From Pseudomonadota bacterium (lineage in GTDB: Bacteria > Pseudomonadota > Alphaproteobacteria > Caulobacterales > Caulobacteraceae), in NCBI GenBank assembly GCA_023386645.1, contig JAEWJI010000062.1, forward strand, positions 62,001 through 126,000: a DNA stretch of 64,000 bases, written 5' to 3'. The translations under genes were made by a program, and so were the position numbers. A model generated the notes under the pieces. The model saw nothing but the letters and a program-made list of their open reading frames with translations. It was not told the origin of the DNA and searched no databases. Below, piece by piece: positions 16,371-23,920 of this stretch. How positions within the stretch are numbered: position 1 is the first letter of the stretch; each line of letters starts with the position of its first letter.

Positions 16371-16399
16371 TCTAGGTCTATATTCCTAGATAACCTAGG
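16371..16399. promoter_or_regulatory. Cluster of CTAG palindromes, candidate autoregulatory operator
   Basis: TCTAGG (16371-16376), 8-nt spacer, CCTAGA (16385-16390) form a perfect inverted repeat, followed 3 nt later by the palindrome CCTAGG (16394-16399). CTAG is normally rare in G+C-rich proteobacterial DNA. The cluster ends 8 nt before the S24 regulator's start codon, and its AT-rich spacer (TCTATATT) could hold a -10 element. Autoregulation by the S24 protein is inferred. Confidence 0.55.
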
Positions 16400-16407
16400 G
16401 CGAATCA

Positions 16408-17055
16408 TTGGTACGTCGCTTGCCGCTGTCGCACGCAAAAATTTGGAAAGCTCTGGACGCACTAGCCCGACGCGAAGGCGGCTCCGCTTCGGCCCTCGCG
16501 CGCCAGGCCGGCCTTGACCCCACCGCGTTCAACCCTTCCAAACGGTTCGGTCCCGGCGATCCGCCGCGCCCCCGTTGGCCGTCCACGGAGAGTCTCACCC
16601 GGGTGCTGGAGGTCACCGGCATCTCACTCGCGGAGTTCGCGACGCTCGCGGAGGACTCGGAGATTCGTCCGCCCCTCGTCCCTATGCTGGGTCTTGCGCA
16701 GGCTGGTGAAGACGGCTTCTTCGACGACGCGGGACTTCCCGTAGGGGATGGCTGGGAACAGACGGAACTGCCTGTACCCGGCGAAACCCTCCTCTCCCTT
16801 CGGATCAACGGCGACTCCATGGCGCCGGTCTATCGGGAAGGCGACCGTGTGATCGTGGACCGTGCGGCCTCGGAAGTTCGGCGCGGAGATCGGATCGTGG
16901 TGCGAACACTTGGCGGAGAGACCTTGGCCAAGGAGGTAGCGACGATCAACGCGCGAGGTCTCACCCTGCGCTCGATCAACGAAGCCTATCCTCCCCGCAC
17001 GATCGCTCGGAAGGACATCCAATGGATGGGCCGGATTCTCTGGGTCAGCCAGTAG
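16408..17055 (+). CDS. S24/LexA-like transcriptional regulator with self-cleavage domain
   Basis: 215 aa, TTG start. The N-terminal HTH (KIWKALDALARREGGSASALARQAGLDPTAFNPSKR, read across residues 11-46) is of the XRE/LexA-like type found in alphaproteobacterial S24 proteins. The C-terminal peptidase S24 domain has the Ser-Lys dyad S137 (GDSMAP) and K175 (TLAKEV). A possible cleavage site is Ala99-Gly100 in GLAQAGEDG. It would bind DNA as a dimer and could be inactivated by RecA-stimulated autocleavage, as in LexA and phage repressors, or simply act as a non-cleaved regulator. A CTAG palindrome cluster lies just upstream. No phage genes are nearby. Confidence 0.85.
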   Translation: MVRRLPLSHAKIWKALDALARREGGSASALARQAGLDPTAFNPSKRFGPGDPPRPRWPSTESLTRVLEVTGISLAEFATLAEDSEIRPPLVPMLGLAQAGEDGFFDDAGLPVGDGWEQTELPVPGETLLSLRINGDSMAPVYREGDRVIVDRAASEVRRGDRIVVRTLGGETLAKEVATINARGLTLRSINEAYPPRTIARKDIQWMGRILWVSQ

Positions 17056-17068
17056 AGCTACTCGAGAG

Positions 17069-17097
17069 AAAAGGGCCGCTCCCGAAGGAACGGCCCT
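17069..17097 (-). terminator. Rho-independent terminator of the SH3-domain gene
   Basis: On the minus strand a stem AGGGCCG/CGGCCCT (17091-17097 with 17072-17078), extended by three inner pairs after one mismatch and closed by a TTCG loop, is followed by TTTT (17069-17072 complement). It lies 56 nt past the stop of the minus-strand SH3 gene; in the plus direction there is no T-run. Confidence 0.75.
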
Positions 17098-17152
17098 GAT
17101 CAGAGGTCAGTGATCAAGCAGGTCGCGGCTCGCCTGCGACAGCGCTCCTCGA

Positions 17153-17623
17153 TCAATAGGGCGCGAGGTAGTGAGCGTTCACCCAGCCGCCGCCGGCGAT
17201 CTGGACCCATTCGCCCTGCGAGCCCACAGCGGTGAACGGCTGACCGGCCGACAGGCTGCCCGCCTGGCGATACTGCGTGCCCGGGCCCGAGCGGATGCGC
17301 AGGTTCGAAGTCGCACGATACATGTTCTGACCCGCCTGGGCGCCGGCACGGGCCCGTTGCTGGTTGCAACCGATATAGCTGCCCGCCGCCGCGCCCGCCG
17401 CCGCGCCGGCCACGGTGCCGAGGGTCCGCTCGTTACGGGCGACGTTTGAGCCCACGACGCCGCCGACGAGCGCACCGAGCAGGGCGCCCGCCTGCTGGCG
17501 ACCACCCGGCGCGTCGCAGCTGGTGATGCCGTTCGACTGAGCGACGGCGACCGTCGGCGCGCCGACCGCGAGTGCGGCCACGGCCGCGAAGCCGGCGAGG
17601 GAGGCGTTGAAGATCTTCGACAT
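17153..17623 (-). CDS. Secreted SH3-domain protein with glycine-zipper region
   Basis: 156 aa. Signal peptide (MSKIFNASLAGFAAVAALAVGAP, cleavage near AVAQS), a glycine-zipper-like segment (GALLGALVGGVVGSNVARN, then GTVAGAAAGAAAGSYIG) and a C-terminal bacterial SH3 domain (SNLRIRSGPGTQYRQAGSL, WVQIAGGGWVNAHYLAPY). Two cysteines (CDAPGG, IGCNQQ) may pair. Probably envelope-associated. Upstream, GAACGG (17691-17696) and CCGTTC (17708-17713) form an inverted repeat in the promoter region. Confidence 0.85.
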   Translation of the reverse strand: MSKIFNASLAGFAAVAALAVGAPTVAVAQSNGITSCDAPGGRQQAGALLGALVGGVVGSNVARNERTLGTVAGAAAGAAAGSYIGCNQQRARAGAQAGQNMYRATSNLRIRSGPGTQYRQAGSLSAGQPFTAVGSQGEWVQIAGGGWVNAHYLAPY

Positions 17624-17730
17624 GGCTCTTCTCCTGTCATCGAGTTGGTCGATGGAATGGAGAATGCCGCACCGGGCCTGCGGCTCCGCTGAACGGGTCG
17701 TTATCTTCCGTTCATCAAGGTTGACGCGCC

Positions 17731-19401
17731 TTACGCGGCCAGCTCGCCTTTCGCCCCCGACCGGATCAGCGCCACTGTCTGCTTCAGCCCGTAGATCGCC
17801 GCGAACGAACCAAAACGGGGCCCCTGCGACGCGCCCAGCAGCACCTCATACAGAGCGCCGAACCACGCCCGCAGCGGCTCGAACCCATGCTCCTTGCCGA
17901 CCGCATAGACCTCGGTCTGGATCGCCTCGCCGTCGGTCGTGTCGCCCGGCAGCGCCTCCAGCCGTGCCGCCAGGTCCAGCAGCGCCGCCTTCTCCTTATC
18001 GTCCGGCAGCCGATAGGCCTTCGTCGGCCGCACGAAGTCTTCGTAGTAGTTCAGCGCCCGGTCCATCAGGGCGTCGAGCACCGGCTCGTTCTCGGGCGTC
18101 GCCTCGGGCAGGTAGCGGCCCATATAGGCCCAAAGCTGAGCCTTGTTCGACGCATTGGCCACCGCCACCAGGTTCAGCAGTAGCGCGAACGACACTGGAC
18201 TGGCGACCTCCGGCGGCTGGCCGCCGTGGATGTGCCACACGGCATTGTCCATCCGCTTGGCCGGCTCTTGAGAGCGATAGGCATCGATCGCACCCAGGTA
18301 GTCGTCGATGGCGCGCGGAATAACGTTGAAGTGCAGGCTCTTGGCCGACTTTGGCGATTGGAACATGTACCAGGACAGGCTCTCCGGCGTGCCATAGCGC
18401 AGCCACTCGTCCATGGTCAGGCCATTGTTCTTGGACTTCGAGATCTTCTTCCCCTCGACGTCGAGGAAAAGCTCGTAGTTGAAGCCCTCGGGCGGGGTCC
18501 CACCCAGCGCGCGGCAGACCTTGGAGCTCTCGCGCACGCTCTCGATCAGGTCCTTGCCCGACATCTCGTAGTCGACGTCCAGCGCCGTCCAGCGCATGGC
18601 CCAGTCCGGCTTCCACTGCAGCTTCACATGACCGCCCGTGACCGGAACCTCCGTGCGTCCGCCGGCCGGATCGTCGAACACGATCGTGCCCTTCTCGACG
18701 TTCCGCTCCAGGGTCGGGACCTGCAGGACGTGGCCGGTGACCGGGCTGATCGGCAGGAACGGCGAATACGTCTCGCGCCGCTCGGGCCCCAAGGTCGGCA
18801 GCATGATCGCCTGGATCGCGTCGAACCGATCCAGCAGCCGCAGCAGCACCTCATCGAACCGGCCTGACCGATAGGTCTCGGTCGAGCTCATGAACTCGTA
18901 GTCGAAGCCGAAGCTGTCTAGGAACGCTCGCAAGCGGGCGTTGTTGTGGGCGCCGAAGCTGTCGTGGGTCCCGAACGGATCGCGCACCCGGGTCAGCGGC
19001 AGGTGCAGGTCCTCGCGCAGCATCTCGAGGTTCGGCAGGCCGTCCGGTACCTTCCGCAGCCCGTCCATGTCGTCCGAGAAGGCGATCAGCCGCGTTTGCC
19101 AGTGATCCCCGGTCAGGGCGCGGAAGGCGTTTCGCACCATCGTGGTGCGCGCCACCTCGCCAAAAGTGCCCATGTGCGGCAGGCCCGATGGGCCGTAGCC
19201 GGTCTCCAGCACCACCGGCCGCTGCAGCGCCTCGAACGTCGCCACCGCCTCGTCCGCCTTACCCGCGTCGATCAGCAGCTTGGCCGCGTCGCGCTCAGCG
19301 TCGCTCAGCCGCTTCTTCAGCACATGGTCGAGCAGCGCCCGCGCCTGTTCGAACGGCCAGGACCGGGCCTCGCGGGCCAGTTGTTCCAGGTTCTGCAGCA
19401 T
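17731..19401 (-). CDS. lysK: Lysyl-tRNA synthetase, class I
   Basis: 556 aa. Archaeal-type class I LysRS, which charges tRNA-Lys. The HIGH-like motif is PHMG in GYGPSGLPHMGTFGEV, and the KMSKS-like motif is KISKS in GKKISKSKNNGLT. Rossmann-fold and C-terminal helical parts have normal length. Class I LysRS replaces the class II enzyme in many Alphaproteobacteria. It follows COQ9 on the same strand (31-nt gap). Confidence 0.96.
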   Translation of the reverse strand: MLQNLEQLAREARSWPFEQARALLDHVLKKRLSDAERDAAKLLIDAGKADEAVATFEALQRPVVLETGYGPSGLPHMGTFGEVARTTMVRNAFRALTGDHWQTRLIAFSDDMDGLRKVPDGLPNLEMLREDLHLPLTRVRDPFGTHDSFGAHNNARLRAFLDSFGFDYEFMSSTETYRSGRFDEVLLRLLDRFDAIQAIMLPTLGPERRETYSPFLPISPVTGHVLQVPTLERNVEKGTIVFDDPAGGRTEVPVTGGHVKLQWKPDWAMRWTALDVDYEMSGKDLIESVRESSKVCRALGGTPPEGFNYELFLDVEGKKISKSKNNGLTMDEWLRYGTPESLSWYMFQSPKSAKSLHFNVIPRAIDDYLGAIDAYRSQEPAKRMDNAVWHIHGGQPPEVASPVSFALLLNLVAVANASNKAQLWAYMGRYLPEATPENEPVLDALMDRALNYYEDFVRPTKAYRLPDDKEKAALLDLAARLEALPGDTTDGEAIQTEVYAVGKEHGFEPLRAWFGALYEVLLGASQGPRFGSFAAIYGLKQTVALIRSGAKGELAA

Positions 19402-19432
19402 CCGGGCGGTTTGGCGGCTCCGGCCGCCCCGG

Positions 19433-20098
19433 TCAACGCGCGCCGTACCGCAAGCGACTCAGCAGCTCGCCGGCCTGGCGCAGCGGCGCATCGAAATCCT
19501 TGCCGGCTTTCCACTTCTCGAAAGCCATGACGTTCTCGATGCGACGATCCACAAACGCCTCGGCCGGCTCGCGCCCATCGAACCACCGCATCGTCATGGC
19601 CGGGATCAGGATGCCGGACAGGATCGCCCGCTTGGAATAGTGGTTCCAGTCGGTCGCGGTGTCGCCCGCCCATCGCCACAGGTGGTCCGCAGTCTCCCAG
19701 GCGAGATGCAGGCCGAGGTCCGCGTTGGTCGGCAAGGCCAGAAAGGCGGCGCAACGGCGCGTGGCCTCCAGATCCTCGGCTCCGGCCTCGAGCCTGGCCG
19801 AGATCGCACGGGCGATGCGTTCACGGATTTTCAGCGACGAAGCCTCGATGTCCGAAAGTTCCGCCAGGGCCCGGGCGTCATGACGCCGCGACAGCAAGGC
19901 GGCGAGGTCGCGGGCGCCGTTGGGAAGCAGTAGTTCCTGGTCGCCGGCTCCAAGCTCCAATTCCGCGCAAGCCGCCTGCACCAGACCAGCGTTCCAGCCA
20001 TTGTTTGGAGACAGACGAATCGCGGCGTCCAGCACCGCCTGCTCGGTCTGGTCGATCCAGTCCGGTCCGGGCTCAGACAGGTGTGGCGTGGCGGTCAT
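19433..20098 (-). CDS. COQ9 family protein
   Basis: 221 aa. Related to COQ9, the lipid-binding accessory protein of ubiquinone synthesis: TetR-like N-terminal fold (VLDAAIRLSPNNGWNAGLVQAACAELEL in parts) and the diagnostic AWETADHLWRWAGDTATDWNHYSKRAILSG block, followed by FEKWKAGKD. It lies just upstream of lysK on the same strand. Role in ubiquinone synthesis is from the family, not from context. Confidence 0.92.
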   Translation of the reverse strand: MTATPHLSEPGPDWIDQTEQAVLDAAIRLSPNNGWNAGLVQAACAELELGAGDQELLLPNGARDLAALLSRRHDARALAELSDIEASSLKIRERIARAISARLEAGAEDLEATRRCAAFLALPTNADLGLHLAWETADHLWRWAGDTATDWNHYSKRAILSGILIPAMTMRWFDGREPAEAFVDRRIENVMAFEKWKAGKDFDAPLRQAGELLSRLRYGAR

Positions 20099-20285
20099 GG
20101 CCGCAGGATAAGGCTAAAAGAACCTCTCCGCGAGGGCGCAACAGCGCTAGCGACGATCTGGACAGGCCGGGGGGGCTCGTGTATCAGCGCGCCTTCATCC
20201 GCGGGCCCTCCCGTCGGACACGATTTTTATTTGTCTGCCCGTCTCCCTGATAAGGACGCGGCGGGCGGCCAAAGGAGAGTTGAAC

Positions 20286-20537
20286 CTGGTTCAGATTTTC
20301 GTTCGCGACAACAACGTCGATCAGGCGCTGAAGGCCCTGAAGAAGAAGATGCAGCGCGAAGGCAGCTTCCGCGAAATGAAGCGCCACGTGCATTACGAGA
20401 AGCCCTCGGAGAAGCGCGCTCGCCAAAAGGCCGAGGCCGTTCGCCGCGCCCGCAAGCTGGCCCGCAAGCGCGCCCAGCGCGAGGGCCTGCTGCCGGCTCC
20501 GAAGCCCCGCACTCCGGGCGCCGGCGCTCGCGGCTAG
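20286..20537 (+). CDS. rpsU: 30S ribosomal protein S21
   Basis: 83 aa from the proposed CTG start: VQIFVRDNNVDQALKALKKK is the conserved S21 N-terminus, followed by a basic helix and a Pro/Ala tail. The reading frame also contains TTG at 20280, but AGGAG (20273-20277) is only 2 nt from that codon and 8 nt from the CTG at 20286, and family alignments start at the VQ. A strong terminator follows. S21 helps initiation by contacting the Shine-Dalgarno duplex region of 16S rRNA. Confidence 0.93.
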   Translation: MVQIFVRDNNVDQALKALKKKMQREGSFREMKRHVHYEKPSEKRARQKAEAVRRARKLARKRAQREGLLPAPKPRTPGAGARG

Positions 20538-20561
20538 GATCCGATCCAGGCACACCGAATG

Positions 20562-20590
20562 AGGCCGCCCCTTTCAGGGGCGGCCTTTTT
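20562..20590 (+). terminator. Rho-independent terminator of rpsU
   Basis: Perfect 10-bp stem AGGCCGCCCC/GGGGCGGCCT (20562-20571 with 20577-20586), 5-nt loop, then TTTT. It lies 24 nt after the rpsU stop and before the convergent ABC permease gene. Confidence 0.9.
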
Positions 20591-20627
20591 CTTTGCCCGC
20601 TGATGGCGGATCCCTCATGGCGGCGGC

Positions 20628-22013
20628 TCAGCGGCCGCCGCTCATGGCTCCGACGAAGCTCTTCCAGCTCAGCTTCACGTCCGACAGTGCGCCTGCCCGG
20701 AACGCGCGGCCCGCCAGCCAGACCATCAGCAGGGCGAAGGCGAACATGCCCGCCAGGGTGCCGATGATCTCCACCGGGGGCGGATCCGAGGGCGCCCGCG
20801 CGCTCATCAGGAAGGGCGTGAAGAAGGGTACCCACGACAGGATCTTCACCAACGGCGCATCCGGGGTCTGAAGCGCCATCTGCATGACCAGAAGCGGCAC
20901 GACCAGCACCATCATGATCGGTCCCATCAACGTCTGGGCGTCGCGTGGCGTGTCGCAGAAGGCCCCGATGGCCGCGAACAGCACCGCGTACATCAGGTAT
21001 CCGCCGACCGCATAGGCGATGAAGTAGAAGATCATCCCGCCCGACAGCAGGATCGATGCCACATCCGCCGCCTGCGCCGGCGCCGCCGAGATCAGGCCGA
21101 ACGCCCCAATGCCGGTCCATGCCAGCAGGACGGTGGTGGTCAGCATGGCGACCCCCAGCACCTTGCCGGTCAGGATTTCGGTCGCGGAGGCCGACGACAA
21201 CAGCACCTCCAGGATCTTGTTGGACTTCTCCTCCATCACGCTGTTCAGCAGGATCGAGGCCCCGGTGATGACCAGCGACCACAACAGGAAGCCCGAGGCC
21301 AGGCCGATGACGCCGGGGAGACGGTCGCGGAAGGAGACCTCGCCCCCGCTGGCCGAACGCGGCGACAGGGCGGTGATCTGAGGTCGAAACTCTTCGGTCT
21401 CGTCGACCACTGTGGGGTCGATGCCGGCTCGGACCAGGAGCGTTCGCCGGTGCGCGTCGGTCAGCGCGTCTCGAACGAAGTCCTCGACGGTGTCGTCCGT
21501 TGCCCGCCGCGTCCAGACCCGCGCTGACGGCCCCTCGGGCGTTCCAAACAGGAAGACGACCGAGTCCAACTGCTGGTTTTCCGGCGCGTCGTCGCCCAGC
21601 AGGCGCCGCGCCTCCGCTTCGCGCGCCTCGACGGTTGCTGCTCCACTCAGCGAGGCCGGCGTATCGACGATGGTCAACCGGGGTCCCGACAGCCGTCTCA
21701 ACGCCTTGCCGGCGGCGGCGGCGCCGGACTGGCCTCCCGCCTTCTCTGCGGCCGCCAGCGCTTCGCGTTCGCGCTCCGCCACCCGCTCACGCCGCTGTTG
21801 CAAGGCATCACGGACCACGGCGGCAAGACCCGTCGCCTGTGGCCCCTCCTCGATCACCACAACCTCACGGATCGGCTCGCTGGAGCGCATTAGGATCGGT
21901 ATCGCTCCCCCGAGGACGGCGAACAGGGGGAACGCCAGAAGGGACAGCCAGAAACCCACCGTCTTGGCGTAGGCCAGGAACTCACGGCGCGCGATCAGCA
22001 GGGTGCGTCTCAT
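20628..22013 (-). CDS. ABC transporter permease, NatB-like
   Basis: 461 aa. ABC-2 type permease with an N-terminal helix (residues about 20-42, FWLSLLAFPLFAVLGGAIPI), a large extracytoplasmic loop of about 200 residues with a charged coiled part (ALQQRRERVAEREREALAAAEKAG region), and five or six helices in the C-terminal 220 residues, including GVIGLASGFLLWSLVITGASILLNSVMEEKSNKI, whose EEKSN motif is typical of the NatB/YhaP group. Its start overlaps the ATPase gene stop by 4 nt. Substrate unknown; sodium or drug export is reported for relatives. Confidence 0.88.
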   Translation of the reverse strand: MRRTLLIARREFLAYAKTVGFWLSLLAFPLFAVLGGAIPILMRSSEPIREVVVIEEGPQATGLAAVVRDALQQRRERVAEREREALAAAEKAGGQSGAAAAGKALRRLSGPRLTIVDTPASLSGAATVEAREAEARRLLGDDAPENQQLDSVVFLFGTPEGPSARVWTRRATDDTVEDFVRDALTDAHRRTLLVRAGIDPTVVDETEEFRPQITALSPRSASGGEVSFRDRLPGVIGLASGFLLWSLVITGASILLNSVMEEKSNKILEVLLSSASATEILTGKVLGVAMLTTTVLLAWTGIGAFGLISAAPAQAADVASILLSGGMIFYFIAYAVGGYLMYAVLFAAIGAFCDTPRDAQTLMGPIMMVLVVPLLVMQMALQTPDAPLVKILSWVPFFTPFLMSARAPSDPPPVEIIGTLAGMFAFALLMVWLAGRAFRAGALSDVKLSWKSFVGAMSGGR

Positions 22014-22972
22014 CGGGCGGCCTCCTGGGTTTCGGTTCGGGCGACCGTCTGGTCCTGGTCCGGGTTATCACCAGTTAGACCGATGAAGGCGTCGTGCAGG
22101 GTCGGCTCCTTCAGCGCGAACTTCCGCACATCCAGTCCGCCCAGGAAGGCGGCCTTCAGGGCATCTTGGCCGCCGGCCGACGGCGCCAGCGAGGCCTTAA
22201 GCATCCGCGCCTCGCCGTCATCGGAAACGACCTCGACGGCCGACACGCCCGGCAGGGCCGCCACGGCCTCGGGCGTGATGTCGCCTTCCAGTTCCAGGAA
22301 CCGCTGCGAAGTCGCGCGGGCCTCCGCCACCGTGCCCTCGAACGCCTTTCGGCCCCGCGCCAGCAGCACGACCTTGTCGCACAAGCGTTCGGCGTGCTGC
22401 ATCACGTGGGTGGAGAACAGGACCGTGGCGCCTTCATCCGCCAGCCCCCGGATCATCTGCTCCAGGCCTTGCTGGTTCATCGGGTCCAAGCCCGAGAACG
22501 GCTCGTCCAGGATCACGAACTCAGGCTGGTGAACGACCGAGGCGATCAGCTGGACCTTCTGGGCCATGCCCTTGGACAGGTCCTTCATCTTCTTGTTGCG
22601 GGCGGCGCCCAGGCCCTGCGCCTCCAGGAGCGCGCGGGCGCGCCTGCGCCCCTCCCCCGCCGGCAGCCCCTTCAGGGCGCCCAGGAAGGCGATCGCTTCG
22701 ACCGGCGTCATCTTCTTGTAGAGGCCCCGTTCCTCCGGAAGAAAGCCGATCCGATCCCGCACCTTGCGGCCGTCCGCCTCGCCCAGGATCTCGATGGTTC
22801 CGGATGTCGCCGGCTGCAGCCCGAGGATCATCCGCAGGGTCGAGGTCTTGCCGGCGCCATTAGGGCCCAAAAAGCCGCAGATTGAACCCTTCTCGACCTG
22901 GAAGCTCAGATCCTTGACCGCGTGAAAGCCGCCGTAGCGCTTGTTCACTTCCTCTAGCGTCAGAGCCGCCAT
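22010..22972 (-). CDS. ABC transporter ATP-binding protein, NatA-like
   Basis: 320 aa. Walker A GPNGAGKTST, Q-loop GFLPEERGLYKKMT (the EERGLY form typical of the NatA/YhaQ group), signature LSKGMAQKVQ, Walker B FVILDEPFSGLDP and switch His in STHVMQHAERL. An extra C-terminal domain of about 100 residues (DITPEAVAALPGVSAVEVV) is usual in this subfamily. First gene of a two-gene operon with the permease. Confidence 0.92.
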   Translation of the reverse strand: MAALTLEEVNKRYGGFHAVKDLSFQVEKGSICGFLGPNGAGKTSTLRMILGLQPATSGTIEILGEADGRKVRDRIGFLPEERGLYKKMTPVEAIAFLGALKGLPAGEGRRRARALLEAQGLGAARNKKMKDLSKGMAQKVQLIASVVHQPEFVILDEPFSGLDPMNQQGLEQMIRGLADEGATVLFSTHVMQHAERLCDKVVLLARGRKAFEGTVAEARATSQRFLELEGDITPEAVAALPGVSAVEVVSDDGEARMLKASLAPSAGGQDALKAAFLGGLDVRKFALKEPTLHDAFIGLTGDNPDQDQTVARTETQEAAR

Positions 22973-23073
22973 GCCCCCTCCTCGGTCACGCTTGGCGCCA
23001 TGCTAGGAGGGTCGGGCTCACGTCGCCACAAAAACCGGCGGTCGAGATTGGCGCCCTGGTTGGCGTGGCAGGA

Positions 23074-23703
23074 TCAGGCGTCCGCGCGGACCGAGAAGGT
23101 GCGCCCGATAACCCGAGCAGGGTTCACCTGCTCACCGTTGCGGCGCACCTCGAAATGCAGGTGCGGACCGGTTGAATAACCTGTTGATCCGACCAGGCCG
23201 ACGCGCTCGCCGGCCTTCAAGACCTGTCGCGACCGCACGTCCACGCGGCTCATGTGGCCGTACAGCGTGGTCATTCCGTTCGGGTGGCGCAGCTCGACAA
23301 AGTTGCCATAACCGCCGGCGTCGTAACCGATGCGAATGACCTCTGCGTCAGCGGGGGCCACGATGCGGGTGCCGGTCGCCGCAGCGATATCCACCCCTTT
23401 GTGCATCCTCGGTCCTGCTTCGCCCCCGAGCCGGCGGAGACCGAACCGCGAGTTGATCGCTCGGCCTGGAATGGGTTCGCCGAACGCCATCTCCCGCATG
23501 ACCGGTCCGGCTGGCTCGGCCACGGCCACGACCGGCGCAGGTTCGGGCAAGCCCTCGCTCTCGACCACGAGATCTTCCGATCCGGCGACGTTGGTCGTGC
23601 TTGGCGCGGCGGCCATGGCCAGCACCGCGACCGCTCCCAGGGCGAGGGTCTGACTGGAATGGGTGAGGAGGGACCGAATCGCGGTCGGGGTCAGGCGGCG
23701 CAT
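23074..23703 (-). CDS. M23 family metallopeptidase (LytM domain)
   Basis: 209 aa. N-terminal signal or membrane anchor (TLALGAVAVLAMAAAP), a Pro/Glu-rich linker, and a LytM endopeptidase domain from about residue 75. Zinc ligands are present: H and D in RMHKGVDIAA and the HLHFE pair in GYSTGPHLHFEVRRNG; the YGHMS histidine is also present. All catalytic residues are retained, so an active peptidoglycan DD-endopeptidase is predicted. A perfect hairpin GCGCC-ATCA-GGCGC lies at 23767-23780 upstream. Confidence 0.9.
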   Translation of the reverse strand: MRRLTPTAIRSLLTHSSQTLALGAVAVLAMAAAPSTTNVAGSEDLVVESEGLPEPAPVVAVAEPAGPVMREMAFGEPIPGRAINSRFGLRRLGGEAGPRMHKGVDIAAATGTRIVAPADAEVIRIGYDAGGYGNFVELRHPNGMTTLYGHMSRVDVRSRQVLKAGERVGLVGSTGYSTGPHLHFEVRRNGEQVNPARVIGRTFSVRADA

Positions 23704-23920
23704 GCGTCGTCGGCTCCGGCGTCTTTAGCGGTGAAGAGGGGTCGAGGGCGCTCCGAAGAGCACATGCGCCATCAGGCGCACGACCATGAAGATCGCCGTT
23801 GTAAGACTTTATGGGGCGCTTTTTGGGCCCTACGGCACAGCTGGAGACCGAGCTTCCGCAAAAACGCCGAAGACGCGCAAGGATTTGCCCCGCGCGCCTT
23901 CAACCCGGATCGGCCTGATT

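Noticed and set aside
16408..17055. Prophage repressor interpretation of the S24 protein
   Set aside because: No integrase, structural or lysis genes are within the window, and neighbouring genes look chromosomal.
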